Counted from the first letter of the stretch, positions 41,365 to 51,352 are shown. The stretch: 64,000 bases of DNA from Cyclobacteriaceae bacterium (GCA_019694875.1 JAIBBC010000002.1:558001-622000), one strand, 5' to 3'. A program made the numbers and translations. The notes: generated from the sequence alone by a model not told the origin.

Positions 41365-44300
41365 ATGAGGAGAAATTTACAATCACTATTGATCATGTTA
41401 TGCCTGCTTACTGGCCTGCATGATTTGTGGGCGCAAGATCGGACGATCTCGGGGAAGGTGACAGCCGCCGAAGATGGTTCAGCCTTACCTGGTGTAAGCG
41501 TGGTTCTTAAAGGAACTGCTGTTGGAACGCAAACCGATGGCACTGGGTCATACACGCTGACGGTACCTGCCACTGGCGGGTCATTAATATTTTCATTTAT
41601 TGGCCTCGAATCGCGGGAGTTTGTTATCGGGTCGCAAACATCGATTGATGTAGCATTGGCTGTTGATGCACAACAGTTGAACGAAGTTGTTGTTGTTGCT
41701 GGTGGTTTGACTGTACAAAGACGTGAAATGGGTACACAGGCAACCACAGTTAAGGCAGAAGAAATTACTCAAGGAAAGGCCTCAAATCTTGCGGCTGGTT
41801 TGTCTGGTAAAGTGCCGGGACTATTAGTAAGCGCAGTGAGCAGTGGTGTTAACCCGAACTATCGCGTAGTGTTACGCGGTCAACGGTCGCTTTTGGGTAA
41901 TAATCAGGCGTTGCTTGTCCTCGACAATATCATTACACCTATTTCTGTTCTTGGAAACCTGAACCCGGAGGATATTCAAGATATTCAAGTGTTGAACGGT
42001 GCTGGCGCAGCTGCTCTTTACGGTTCTGATGCATCAAATGGTGCGCTTATCATTACAACAAAGCGAGGAAAGGCTGGTAAAACAGAAGTTAAATTTTCCA
42101 ATACAACCACTATTGAGCAAGTAAGCTATTTACCCAAACTTCAAAAGGAATTTGGTTCCGGTACCACTCCCGATCAGCCACCTGTTTATACGCCCTACGA
42201 AAATCAACAATTCGGGCCTCGTTTTGACGGTACTATACGCGCAATCGGAAAACCACTTCAGGATAATTCTCAACAATTTGTCAAATATTCTCCGACTGAT
42301 GCCAGGACGGAATTCTGGGAAACGGGCATTCAGAATCAATATGACTTCAGTGTTTCCGGAGGTGACGACAAGTCAACGATTTTTGCTTCCGCACAATATT
42401 TTAATCAGAAGTCTACTGTACCGTGGGATAAGTATAAGCGGTATAGCTTTAAAGCGAACCTCGACAGAAAGCTAAACGATTATTTAAAGATCGGAGTCTC
42501 AGCAAATTATATCGCGAATATCTTTGACATTAGCCTTGCGACTGGTCAGGCTTATAACAACGTGCTAATGTCTCCTGCGCAGGTTGATATAACCAAATAT
42601 TCCGACTGGCGTCACGATAAGTTTGCTAACCCCAATGGCTATTATAACGAATATTATCCAAACCCGTGGTTTACACTTTCAAACAACAGAAATAATACCA
42701 AGAACAACTATCTTCAGGGAGTGCTTGAATTAAAATGGAATCCGATTCGGGCGCTCACATTCACTGGCCGGTTGGGTTTAAGTGCGCGAAACATTTTTTC
42801 AAAATTTCGCACTGGAAAATTCGTGTTTTCGGATTACACAAAGAGCATCTCAGGAGGATCAAAACTCGATGTGCAGGGCTTCGCTGCGGACTTGGGTGCT
42901 TACGAGAATCAGTTAGTAGGTGATTTCTTTGGAGAATATAGAACCAACCTGTCTGATAATTTTACATTGAACGCAGTCGTTGGTGTTCAAACCCGAGAGA
43001 ATACCACTAAAAACGTCAACATTCAGGCAAACGGACTTGTAGTGGGGGGATTGTACAATGTAGGTAATACATTAACAAACCTAATCGGTGGTGAGTTTAA
43101 TAGCAAGACTTCACAAATTGGGATTTATTCAGACGTTCGTTTCGGTTTTAAAGAATATCTTTTTCTGCACATGACAGCGCGAAACGACTGGAGATCGGTT
43201 CTGGCAAAGGACAATCGATCTTTCTTGTACGGAGGCGCAGATATGTCATTTATAGCATCTGACGCAATTTCAGCTCTGAAAAACTCCGACTGGATTGATG
43301 CCATTAAGATCAGGGGTGGATACTCTCAGGTTGGTCAGGTAAACATTGACCCGTATGCCCTGACAACCACATACGATCAGCGATACGGTTATCCGTACTC
43401 CACGGGTGGCGGCTTCTCGCTTGGGAATCAACTTGTATCCCCGAGCCTTAAACCGGAGCTTACATCTACTCTTGAGGGCGGATTTGATATTGACCTGAAA
43501 AAGTACAGTGCAAGCATAGGATTGACGGTTTATCAAAGCCGTACGAAAGATCAAACCTTGCCAATATCGGTTTCGAGTGCTACTGGCTTTAATGCATACT
43601 TGACGAATGTGGGTGAGGTCGAAAACAAGGGTTTGGAAACCTATATTCGTGCAACACCAATCGAAACTTCCTTTGGACTGAGTGTAACAGTTGGTGCAAA
43701 TTATAGCTACAACAGAAACAAGGTTCTTTCTTTGTCTGATCAGTCAGATTTGCTAGTTCTTCCAAATCCTGGAGTTAATCCGGCATCCGCGAGAATTGTT
43801 GCAAAGGTGGGTTCACCGTTTCCGATGTTGCAGGTGAGCAAGTATAATCGCACTCCGGATGGAAAAGTTATTGTTGATGCAAACACAGGATTCCCTGCAA
43901 CTGACGGGAGCTTTCATGACGTGGGAATTGCAACCGCTCCGCATATCGTTGGCGTGAATGCGGAGATTAAATTCAAAGGTGTTCGCGTGGCAGCTGTGGC
44001 TGAATATCGCACAGGCCATTTCATTTACAACGCAGTTACCGTGCCTTTTGATTTCTCTGGCGCAGGTATTCGCACAACCTGGTATAACCGAGAGCGATTT
44101 GTGTTTCCTAACTCGGCATATCAGGATCCGGAAAATCCCGGGCAATACGTTGACAACACAAATGTGACTACCGCTACTGGTGGCGCTGACTTCTGGTCAG
44201 ATGGTTCCCGTAATACAGGTATCGGAGAGAACTACACGCACTCAGCTGGTTTTTGGAAGATTCGTGAGATTTCTATTCGATACGATTTTCCTTCATCACT

Positions 44301-44502
44301 TTTGTCTCAAACAAAATTCATAAAGAGTGCCTCTATTGGCATTCAGGGAAGGAACCTGTTTATCTGGGTGCCAAAAGCAAACCTCTATACTGATCCCGAA
44401 TACAGTGCAAACGGTAATAATAGCAACGCTATCGGATTTACCTCAATTAATCAGACGCCACCAGCCAGATATGTAGGTGGTACGATTTCCTTAACATTTT
44501 AA
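41365..44502 (+). CDS. SusC/RagA-family TonB-dependent outer-membrane transporter
   Basis: 1045 residues. Signal peptide ends near LHDLWAQ. Then a carboxypeptidase-D-like repeat (ISGKVTAAEDGSALPGVSVVLKGTAVGTQTDGTGSYTLTVP), the SusC-typical EVVVVAGGLTVQRREMG, a plug domain (GLSGKVPGLLVSAVSSGVNPNYRVVLRGQRSLLGNNQALLVLDNI, then GAAALYGSDASNGALIITTKRGK) and a C-terminal barrel ending in RYVGGTISLTF. It imports a ligand with the SusD partner encoded four genes' first position downstream. The substrate is not evident: no glycoside hydrolase is nearby. Confidence 0.95.
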   Translation: MRRNLQSLLIMLCLLTGLHDLWAQDRTISGKVTAAEDGSALPGVSVVLKGTAVGTQTDGTGSYTLTVPATGGSLIFSFIGLESREFVIGSQTSIDVALAVDAQQLNEVVVVAGGLTVQRREMGTQATTVKAEEITQGKASNLAAGLSGKVPGLLVSAVSSGVNPNYRVVLRGQRSLLGNNQALLVLDNIITPISVLGNLNPEDIQDIQVLNGAGAAALYGSDASNGALIITTKRGKAGKTEVKFSNTTTIEQVSYLPKLQKEFGSGTTPDQPPVYTPYENQQFGPRFDGTIRAIGKPLQDNSQQFVKYSPTDARTEFWETGIQNQYDFSVSGGDDKSTIFASAQYFNQKSTVPWDKYKRYSFKANLDRKLNDYLKIGVSANYIANIFDISLATGQAYNNVLMSPAQVDITKYSDWRHDKFANPNGYYNEYYPNPWFTLSNNRNNTKNNYLQGVLELKWNPIRALTFTGRLGLSARNIFSKFRTGKFVFSDYTKSISGGSKLDVQGFAADLGAYENQLVGDFFGEYRTNLSDNFTLNAVVGVQTRENTTKNVNIQANGLVVGGLYNVGNTLTNLIGGEFNSKTSQIGIYSDVRFGFKEYLFLHMTARNDWRSVLAKDNRSFLYGGADMSFIASDAISALKNSDWIDAIKIRGGYSQVGQVNIDPYALTTTYDQRYGYPYSTGGGFSLGNQLVSPSLKPELTSTLEGGFDIDLKKYSASIGLTVYQSRTKDQTLPISVSSATGFNAYLTNVGEVENKGLETYIRATPIETSFGLSVTVGANYSYNRNKVLSLSDQSDLLVLPNPGVNPASARIVAKVGSPFPMLQVSKYNRTPDGKVIVDANTGFPATDGSFHDVGIATAPHIVGVNAEIKFKGVRVAAVAEYRTGHFIYNAVTVPFDFSGAGIRTTWYNRERFVFPNSAYQDPENPGQYVDNTNVTTATGGADFWSDGSRNTGIGENYTHSAGFWKIREISIRYDFPSSLLSQTKFIKSASIGIQGRNLFIWVPKANLYTDPEYSANGNNSNAIGFTSINQTPPARYVGGTISLTF

Positions 44503-44512
44503 ATCAGTGACT

Positions 44513-46105
44513 ATGAACGGTATGAAACTAAAAATAGGGGCAGGAATATTAATATTTACTTTCCTAGTCTCATCGTGTGCAGATTTCCTGGATGTTAACG
44601 ACAATCCTAATCAAGCCACGTCTGTTGGTGCAGATTTAATACTTCCGCAAGCCATTGTGGCAACGGCAAACGTTGGCAGTTTTTTTAATGGATATGGTGG
44701 TCATTTTGGAGGGTACCTTGCAAATGCAGGTGGATTTTCTGGATTTGGAATTTTGCTAAGTTATAATCTGACCCCTGGCGCATATGACTTTCTCTGGACA
44801 ACCACGTATCAGGACCCGTTGCAGGACTTGAAAGTTGTGATTGACAACACAGAAGGGAAAGATGAGTTGGCGTATTTTAACGCTGCAGCTAAGATTATGC
44901 AAGTTGTGAATTACCAGCGGCTGGTTGATGCATTTGGTGACGTTCCGTATAGCGAGGCGTTGAGGGGTGCAGCCGCGCTGGCTCCTAAATATGATGATGC
45001 CGCAACTATTTACACAGACCTGATTGCCACGCTCGATGAAGCTATTGATATTATCGATAACGCTGAGTTTCCGCTTCGATTGACGAAAGCTTCAGATCCG
45101 CTGTTTGGCGCAGATCCATCATCCGGAGGAGAACGGGATATTGACGATCAAATGATGGATTGGAAGAAATATGCCAATACTCTCAAATTAAGAATGCTCA
45201 TTCGTTTGTCGAGTACACGAGATGTAACTTCCGGGTTCGCCACAATTGATCAATCCTTGGGCTTTCTTACGGATGATGCACTTGTTGATCCGGGTTTTGA
45301 AAAAAACCGTCCTAACCCAACATGGACAGCCTGGGGTCGAAATATTGCAGGGGCGTTGTCAAATCCTGCACGCATTCCAACAACTTTTTCCTTTGGATTT
45401 TATAATGGTACGAAAATTTCGGATCCAGGCAGGGGCGAGGCATCGTTTGTAAATTTTCCGACTACACCAACAAACCAATTAGGCAATGAAGTCGGCAATC
45501 CTACTGCGGTTGCGGGAAGCGTAACCTGGGCCTCTAACGATCCGGCTACGGAAGGTCTTGGTATTTTAAAAGGTCCTGGCATGGGAGAACCTCTAATGCT
45601 TGCCGCAGAGGCTCATTTCTTGGTTGCTGAAGCACAGGTACGAGGACTTCTTGCCGGTGGGATAGCTGCGGCCAAAGCGAGTTTCAACAATGGCATTAAG
45701 GCTTCATTTGCGTATCTCTATAAAGATGAGAACGAAACCCTGCAGGATACCACGGGATTGGTTGACAATTACTTTGGTCTAAATCCAACAAATGATCTTG
45801 TAATTTTTGACTTAGCAACAACAGAAGCAGCCAGGATTGAAGCGATTATCACCCAGAAATACATCGCGATGAATATGATTACGTCCGATGAATCTTATAA
45901 TGAATATCGGAGAACGGGATTTCCTGTAACTGTACCAGGTGGTGGACCCTCTCTTGACATTGCTTCTAATAAGTCAACGATCACCAGCCGGGCTGACCGG
46001 TTGCCTACCCGGATTATGTACCCGGCAACCGAACAATCGTACAATAATTCAAATTACCGCACAATCGACTACGCTGGTGATTTGATTTTCTGGGATCCTA
46101 ATTAA
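44513..46105 (+). CDS. SusD/RagB-family lipoprotein (SusD-like_2 type)
   Basis: 530 residues from the ATG at 44513; GTG 44507 and ATG 44522 are alternatives. Lipoprotein signal with Cys in FLVSSCADFLDVNDNPNQAT, the family opening. The helical body includes QVVNYQRLVDAFGDVPYSEALRG (a SusD-type TPR helix) and ends with the conserved RTGFPVTVPGGG...LPTRIMYPATEQSYNNSNY. SusD proteins cap the SusC barrel and bind the ligand at the cell surface. It starts about ten bases after the SusC stop. Confidence 0.93.
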   Translation: MNGMKLKIGAGILIFTFLVSSCADFLDVNDNPNQATSVGADLILPQAIVATANVGSFFNGYGGHFGGYLANAGGFSGFGILLSYNLTPGAYDFLWTTTYQDPLQDLKVVIDNTEGKDELAYFNAAAKIMQVVNYQRLVDAFGDVPYSEALRGAAALAPKYDDAATIYTDLIATLDEAIDIIDNAEFPLRLTKASDPLFGADPSSGGERDIDDQMMDWKKYANTLKLRMLIRLSSTRDVTSGFATIDQSLGFLTDDALVDPGFEKNRPNPTWTAWGRNIAGALSNPARIPTTFSFGFYNGTKISDPGRGEASFVNFPTTPTNQLGNEVGNPTAVAGSVTWASNDPATEGLGILKGPGMGEPLMLAAEAHFLVAEAQVRGLLAGGIAAAKASFNNGIKASFAYLYKDENETLQDTTGLVDNYFGLNPTNDLVIFDLATTEAARIEAIITQKYIAMNMITSDESYNEYRRTGFPVTVPGGGPSLDIASNKSTITSRADRLPTRIMYPATEQSYNNSNYRTIDYAGDLIFWDPN

Positions 46106-46128
46106 TTGGTAACTGATACAAAAAGACT

Positions 46129-47082
46129 ATGAAAAGAAATTTGGTAAAAATACTTGCAGCCCTGCTCGGAGTTGTTTCGGTGTCATGCCTGGACGATAGT
46201 AAATATGCTCTCGACCCTGCGGGAACAAAAAATGTAATTGAGTTTTATGACCCCTCAGTCCCCACATCTCCCTCAGGTGCAATTTATCCGGTGTGGACAA
46301 CAACAACTGAGATCAGGGAGGTGTTCACCTTTGAGCAAACAATCAGCTACTCAGGCCCGAACGATAACAAACGGGACATCGACTTAACACTGGCGATCGA
46401 TCCTGTTGCGCTGGTTGAATATAATGAGCAAATGAATACGCTTGGGGGCGGAAAGTACGAATTGATGCCGGATTCCTACTATGACTTTTCTGATGTGACA
46501 GCAACCATCCCAAAGGGCCAGACAAAAGTCAAAATTTCCATTACTACTCATCCGGATCAATTTGATTTAAGTAAAAACTGGGCACTCCCTATCCGGATTA
46601 TTTCTTCTTCGGAGGGGATACTTAGTGCACACTGGAGTGTCGCGATTCTTGCAGTGGTAGTTAAAAATAAATATGACGGTATTTATGAAATCAAAGATGG
46701 ATCAATCACTCGAAACTCTGCCACTGGTCCGGACTTGGCTCTGGGCGGTGACTACGAAGAAGGACTTGAAATGTCATTGTCTACCGTAAATTCAAATACG
46801 GTCGGGATTGCTCCGCTTTGGAAAGATGGAAGTCTTGTTGGGGCCATTGGTGGTACAACGTTACAAATTGATGAAGCAACAAATCTGGTGACCGTAAAGT
46901 CCTCAGCAAACGCATCATTAAAAAATACTCCTGCTTCGGTTAATGAGTTTTTCCCAGGTAAACCAAGTACACCGGATGCTGTTGATCCTCAAACTTTCAT
47001 TTTAAACTTTGATTGGGGCACTGCACCTTCTACAAGGATTATTGCTGATTTGAAACTTGAATACATCCGCCCGCGCGACTAA
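46129..47082 (+). CDS. DUF1735-domain (BT_3987-like) surface lipoprotein
   Basis: 317 residues. Lipobox in LLGVVSVSCLDD. The mature part has the DUF1735 pattern: IREVFTFEQTISYSGPNDNKRDIDLTLAIDPVALVEYNEQMNT...YELMPDSYYDFSDVTATIPKGQTKVKISITTHPDQFDLSKNWALPIRI, followed by a second beta domain (KYDGIYEIKDGSITRNS). Such proteins follow SusCD pairs and are thought to bind glycans or proteins at the surface. It is 23 bases after the SusD gene. Confidence 0.85.
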   Translation: MKRNLVKILAALLGVVSVSCLDDSKYALDPAGTKNVIEFYDPSVPTSPSGAIYPVWTTTTEIREVFTFEQTISYSGPNDNKRDIDLTLAIDPVALVEYNEQMNTLGGGKYELMPDSYYDFSDVTATIPKGQTKVKISITTHPDQFDLSKNWALPIRIISSSEGILSAHWSVAILAVVVKNKYDGIYEIKDGSITRNSATGPDLALGGDYEEGLEMSLSTVNSNTVGIAPLWKDGSLVGAIGGTTLQIDEATNLVTVKSSANASLKNTPASVNEFFPGKPSTPDAVDPQTFILNFDWGTAPSTRIIADLKLEYIRPRD

Positions 47083-47098
47083 TAAATTGAGAGTGGTA

Positions 47099-47117
47099 AG
47101 ACGGCAATTTGCCGTCT
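47099..47117 (+). other. Intercistronic hairpin
   Basis: AGACGGCA and TGCCGTCT form a perfect 8-pair stem with an ATT loop between two lipoprotein genes. No T-run follows, so it is more likely an mRNA stability or processing site than a full terminator. Confidence 0.5.
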
Positions 47118-47153
47118 ACTGCTTTTCTATATTTAACTTTTAATAATGCCACG

Positions 47154-47927
47154 ATGAAAAAAACCAAATTAATAAAACTTTTAGTTGCATTTGGCCTTTC
47201 GGCCATAGTGATCAGTTGCGGAGATGACGGAGTTGGTAAACTGTCTCCAGGCTTTGCCGGAATCGCTTCCTCGTACCTCGAAGCTGACGGGGACGTTACC
47301 TTGACAATCCCTTTTGTAAATGGAAGTGTATCTGAATCAGATATTAAATTTGATGGATCAGCAGTCGAAGGTGAGGACTATGAGATCATAAGTATTACAG
47401 AAGCAGGTGTAGAAATCAAGTTTTTAGATGATGATCAATGGGAAGATATCGAAAAACTCCGACTCACAATTACTTCCGGATCCAATGGAGTGAATAAGAT
47501 GCACTCAGTTACGTTATTGAGTAACAATACCGACTGTGGCGACCCAATAGGAATGCAGGCGACCGATTTGAAGGGTACTTACACTGTTGTTACGGATGAC
47601 TGGGAAGATTTTGCGCCTGGCGATCATGTAACAATCGAAGCAGTTGATGAAACTCATGTGCGAATTGTTGAATACCCTGGAACTACTTTCGATCATCATG
47701 GTTTAGTGTTAACAATCGGTGATCCTATCTCAGATTTGGGAACTGCTGATATTTCGATTGAGTCTCAGGTAAGTGGTTCTTATAATGCTAGTGGTACACA
47801 ACGCGCAACTATAGTAGGTTCGGGAAGTTTGACTAGTCCATGCGACATCGAACTGACATTCAACCTTTCTTTGCCTTGTTGTGGTAACTTTAACGGTCTT
47901 GAACTCGTACTTCACCGCGTGCAATAA
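47154..47927 (+). CDS. Hypothetical surface lipoprotein of the Sus locus
   Basis: 257 residues from the ATG at 47154 (a TTG at 47109 is in frame but lacks a signal). Lipobox in LSAIVISCGDD. The mature part looks all-beta, with a Calx-beta-like opening (GDVTLTIPFVNGSVSESDIKFDGSAVEGEDYEIIS) and a second domain containing several Cys (NNTDCGDP, TSPCDIELTFNLSLPCCGNFNG). Domains of this order often close Sus-like operons and may bind ligand. No catalytic motif is visible. A terminator follows. Confidence 0.7.
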   Translation: MKKTKLIKLLVAFGLSAIVISCGDDGVGKLSPGFAGIASSYLEADGDVTLTIPFVNGSVSESDIKFDGSAVEGEDYEIISITEAGVEIKFLDDDQWEDIEKLRLTITSGSNGVNKMHSVTLLSNNTDCGDPIGMQATDLKGTYTVVTDDWEDFAPGDHVTIEAVDETHVRIVEYPGTTFDHHGLVLTIGDPISDLGTADISIESQVSGSYNASGTQRATIVGSGSLTSPCDIELTFNLSLPCCGNFNGLELVLHRVQ

Positions 47928-47948
47928 ACAACACAATGGTTAGTGTAT

Positions 47949-47979
47949 AGGCTATATGGCAACATGTAGCCTTTTTTTT
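47949..47979 (+). terminator. Rho-independent terminator of the SusCD operon
   Basis: AGGCTATATG pairs with CATGTAGCCT (one G-T pair) around GCAA and runs into eight T. It separates the lipoprotein gene from the esterase gene. Confidence 0.9.
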
Positions 47980-47998
47980 ATATATAACTAAGTTATTT

Positions 47999-48901
47999 AT
48001 GTTGGTTACCACCGCTCTTAAAAGGCTAAAGAAATATCTTTTCAGTTGCGTTTTTCTGTCATGCCTGTTATGTTACTCGTTTGCTCAGAATGATGAACCT
48101 GTTTTGAATATTGATGAGCGTATTGTAATTGAATCTGTCATCTTAAATGAACAGCGCACGATCTGGATATCCTTGCCCAGCGGTTATCACGCTGGTACAG
48201 ACAATAAACGTTATCCTGTTTTATATTTGTTGGATGGTCAAGATCACTTCCAATTGGCAAAATTGATCCTGAATTGCTTAAAGGAAAAAACAAATGAACC
48301 TTGCGCATTTTCTGAGATGATTCTGGTGGCAATATGGAGCAAAAATCGTTTTCGCGATTTTACACCCTCACCATCCCAAATAGGATTAGATGGTAAAACC
48401 AAAGAACATCTTAAAATTAGCGGTGGTGGCGATAATTTCCTGAAATTTATGTCTTCTGAATTGATTCCGTGTATTGATTCGGCTTATCGCACCTCTAAAA
48501 GTAGATTTTTTGCGGGTCATTCCTTAGGTGGCTTATTGGTAATGTACGCTCTGCAAACTTGCCCAGCATTGTTTGACGCTTACATTGCGATTGACCCCAG
48601 TTTATGGTGGGATGACCATCTATTAGTCAGGCAGGCTGAGGTTTACTATAGCCTTGCTCGTTTGGAGGGTAAGTACTTGTTTTTGGCACAAGCGAATACT
48701 CGGTCGAGCAAAAAGGCAGCGAATGATCATTACAAGTCAATTAGACGGATGAAACACTTATTTGATAAAAAAACTAGGTCAGGCTTGGATTGGACATATC
48801 AATTTTATGAGCATGATAATCATAACTCTGTGGTTTCTGTAGCGGTAAATGATGCCTTGCGATTGATTTTAAAAAAAAATTTTTCAGATAAGTCAAAATA
48901 G
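47999..48901 (+). CDS. Secreted esterase (Esterase D / PF00756 type)
   Basis: 300 residues. Signal sequence ends near LLCYSFAQ. The IroE/Fes/esterase D layout is clear: RTIWISLPSGYHAGTDNKRYPVLYLLDGQDHF, then LVAIWSKNRFRDFTPS, the nucleophile elbow FFAGHSLGGLLVMYAL, IAIDPSLWWDDHLL and the catalytic His region YEHDNHNSVV. Members cleave siderophore esters, acetyl or feruloyl groups, or other esters. Its place after a SusCD locus would fit removal of ester groups from an imported glycan or siderophore, which is inference. It lies beyond a terminator, so it has its own promoter. Confidence 0.88.
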   Translation: MLVTTALKRLKKYLFSCVFLSCLLCYSFAQNDEPVLNIDERIVIESVILNEQRTIWISLPSGYHAGTDNKRYPVLYLLDGQDHFQLAKLILNCLKEKTNEPCAFSEMILVAIWSKNRFRDFTPSPSQIGLDGKTKEHLKISGGGDNFLKFMSSELIPCIDSAYRTSKSRFFAGHSLGGLLVMYALQTCPALFDAYIAIDPSLWWDDHLLVRQAEVYYSLARLEGKYLFLAQANTRSSKKAANDHYKSIRRMKHLFDKKTRSGLDWTYQFYEHDNHNSVVSVAVNDALRLILKKNFSDKSK

Positions 48902-49093
48902 GATCAGAAAGAGTGGCCGGAGATAACTCAATTCTTCAGGACGGCTCGTATACTTTCTTAGCAATAGAAATCGTTGTGCTTTAAAATCGTCTCCATGTCT
49001 TTTGCGTTTCTCAGATTGTTAATGATCTTATCCATATTTCGCCCTTTGCATAGGCATCTTTTGTCCACGAAGGGTAAGTCATCTAACAAAGCA

Positions 49094-49459
49094 TTACCTG
49101 CGCCTGCTCTGTTTTTTCCCGGATGCTATCCCTAAAAACCTGAATGCGTCTACCAACAGAATGGTTCCTGTAACACCGGTTGCTCCGCCTGTAATAAGCA
49201 ATGCTTTACCAAGCTCATCATTTTTGCGGCCCAGCATTAGGCCACCCGTAATAACGATTGAATATCCTAACGTTGAAACAAAGATGCCGGTTTTGAAACG
49301 GTTTTCTGAACGTCCGAGGTTGATCTTAATGTTGTCGACATCCTTGCGAAGTAAAAGCAGGTCAGTCTTCAGTGAATCTGACGGCAACTGCAACGTGGTT
49401 TGCGCCTGGGTTGCAAAGGAAATGATAAGGAGGGAAATGATTACGTATGATTTGATCAT
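49094..49459 (-). CDS. Small exported protein with two membrane helices
   Basis: 121 residues. Signal peptide MIKSYVIISLLIISFATQAQ, a short helical region (SLKTDLLLLRKDVDNIKINLGRSENRFKTG), then hydrophobic stretches near 58-75 and 86-106 and a basic end (GKKQSRRR). No family recognised. It follows the LytTR regulator by 12 bases on the same strand, so it may be the end of that operon. The 48902-49093 gap before it holds only a short frame on the minus strand (ending ...MDKIINNLRNAKDMETIL) that may be a gene remnant. Confidence 0.55.
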   Translation of the reverse strand: MIKSYVIISLLIISFATQAQTTLQLPSDSLKTDLLLLRKDVDNIKINLGRSENRFKTGIFVSTLGYSIVITGGLMLGRKNDELGKALLITGGATGVTGTILLVDAFRFLGIASGKKQSRRR

Positions 49460-49471
49460 AAAAAATTAGGG

Positions 49472-50230
49472 CTAACGGTCTAACCATTTTTTAAAGTCGA
49501 TTATTTTATCCCGGCTTACGGATACCGGAAATTCAATTCGTTGATTGAGGGAAACTTCCATACCGCTGCTAACAGAACCCTTTACTTCGGTTATCGCTTC
49601 AATATTAACAATGAACTTGCGGCTTATTCGGAAAAAGTTTTCGGGATTAAGCATGTGCTCCAGTTCCTCCAGGGTATGGTCTATCACAAACTTTTTATTA
49701 TCGTTTGTAACGAGGTACGCAAGTTTGCCATCCGCAAAAAAGCAGGCGATGCTGGAGGCTTGCTTATAAAGTAATTTGTTGCCCGACTTAACCAAAAACC
49801 GTTGCTTGAAAGGTTGCACTGGTATTTTAGCCAATTCCTTCAAGACGTCCCACTGATTGCCGGTTAGTGTCTGGGATGCCTTCAGCATTTTGAATTTTTT
49901 AAGTGCAGTAACCAATTCATGTTGTTGAATAGGTTTCAGCAAATAGTCGATGCTATAGAGCTTAAATGCCTGAAGGGCGTACTGATCGTAAGCGGTTGTA
50001 AAAATAACCGGTGTTAATAGGTTCACCCGATTAAAAACCTCAAAGGCCTTTCCATCTGCAAGTTGGATATCCATAAAGAGCAGATCTACCGTGCTGTTCT
50101 GGAAGTAGGTAATAAGTTCCTGTACGGAGTCATATCGCGCAACGATCCGGATCGAAGGATCGAATGCCAGTACCATTTCGGCCAATCTTTCGGCTGCTAA
50201 CGTCTCATCCTCTGCTATTATCACATTCAT
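49472..50230 (-). CDS. LytTR-family response regulator
   Basis: 252 residues. Receiver domain 1-115 with the acidic pair AEDE near 6-9, phospho-acceptor Asp in DLLFMDIQLADG, Thr/Lys in IFTTAYDQYAL and YLLKPIQ. The C-terminal 110 residues are a LytTR DNA-binding domain (FLVKSGNKLLYKQASSIACFFADGKLAYLVTNDNKKFVIDHTLEELEHML...FFRISRKFIVNIEAI). It is translated in an ATGA overlap after its kinase. Its targets are not known. Confidence 0.93.
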   Translation of the reverse strand: MNVIIAEDETLAAERLAEMVLAFDPSIRIVARYDSVQELITYFQNSTVDLLFMDIQLADGKAFEVFNRVNLLTPVIFTTAYDQYALQAFKLYSIDYLLKPIQQHELVTALKKFKMLKASQTLTGNQWDVLKELAKIPVQPFKQRFLVKSGNKLLYKQASSIACFFADGKLAYLVTNDNKKFVIDHTLEELEHMLNPENFFRISRKFIVNIEAITEVKGSVSSGMEVSLNQRIEFPVSVSRDKIIDFKKWLDR

Positions 50231-51252
50231 TTTTCTTCCAGACTGAGCAACGGTATACGGACTACAAAATGATTATTCTCTTCACGAACAAGTACATTCC
50301 GGTTACTTAAAAACAAATATCGGCTGACAATGTTTTGAAGCCCGACTCTTGTAGAGGGTTCTTTTATTTCTTTAGGCTGTAAATTGTTGGATATGACCAG
50401 CATATCCGATTCCTTCCAAATTGAAATCGTGAGAGGCATTTTGCGGGAAACGATATTGTGTTTGATCGCATTTTCAATAAGCATCTGGAGCGTGGCGGGA
50501 GCAACATACAAATCCTGGTCATCAAATTTTTCAATGTTGATTCGTAAGTTATCCCCAAACCTGATCTCCAGTAGGAACAGATAGGCCCGGATAAACTCCA
50601 TTTCTTCGTTTAATAAAACGACCTTCTTCTCCTGACTGTATAACAGATATCGGTAAACATGGGAGAGTTGGCCAACAAATTTTGCAGACGTGTCGGGATC
50701 TTTGTATACCAAACTGGAAAGAACATTGAATGAATTGAAAAGGAAGTGTGGGTTTATCTGGTTTCGCAATGCCTCAAATTGCGCTTCCGCACTAACCTTC
50801 TTGAATTGCTCAGCTTCCAGTTGAGCTTTCTTGGTGCGATTCATGTAGAAAACTATTGCGTTAATGCAATTCAAAAACAGGTTAACGCGAAACCCGAATG
50901 CGAGCAGCAGGGTTATGTGATCTCGTTGAAGCGGAAATGACATTCCAACAGTCAGGTATAGCAGCGCTAGTACGATAACACCAGCAATAACGACATTGAT
51001 AAGACTGGCAACAAAAAGCAGGATTAACGGATGAACTTTGTTTTTAAAAAGATTCCGGATTTCAGGCAGGTAGTTTTCAATTAGCCGGTTCAGCTCCCAA
51101 ACGATGTAGACCACACCGAGCAGTGCAAAGAACAGTTCGGTTTTGCTGACCTCGAAGTCGAATAATCTTTGCCCTACCGTGAATAAAATATTCAGGTAAG
51201 AGTATACCGCCAACAGCAGGATAACTAAATATCGATAACGTACGCCAAACAA
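50227..51252 (-). CDS. LytS/YehU-type sensor histidine kinase
   Basis: 341 residues. Four hydrophobic helices in the first 145 residues form the sensor, followed by a coiled linker and the His_kinase domain: the phospho-acceptor His in LRNQINPHFLFNSFNVLSSLV, then the ATPase N box LQMLIENAIKHNI and a shortened end STRVGLQNIVSRYLF. The family pairs with LytTR regulators, here the gene directly downstream. No ligand-binding domain beyond the membrane helices is visible. Confidence 0.92.
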   Translation of the reverse strand: MFGVRYRYLVILLLAVYSYLNILFTVGQRLFDFEVSKTELFFALLGVVYIVWELNRLIENYLPEIRNLFKNKVHPLILLFVASLINVVIAGVIVLALLYLTVGMSFPLQRDHITLLLAFGFRVNLFLNCINAIVFYMNRTKKAQLEAEQFKKVSAEAQFEALRNQINPHFLFNSFNVLSSLVYKDPDTSAKFVGQLSHVYRYLLYSQEKKVVLLNEEMEFIRAYLFLLEIRFGDNLRINIEKFDDQDLYVAPATLQMLIENAIKHNIVSRKMPLTISIWKESDMLVISNNLQPKEIKEPSTRVGLQNIVSRYLFLSNRNVLVREENNHFVVRIPLLSLEEK

Positions 51253-51352
51253 AATTTCAGACTAATTAGCCGAACTAAAGATTACGATAAAAGTTCCGCC
51301 CATGGGCGGAACTTTGTTCACCAAAACAATCAACCTATTCTTAAAAAATCCC

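Noticed and set aside
48950-49080. Short minus-strand frame ending MDKIINNLRNAKDMETIL
   Set aside because: It may be a remnant of a gene, but it is too short and lacks a family match that I can defend.
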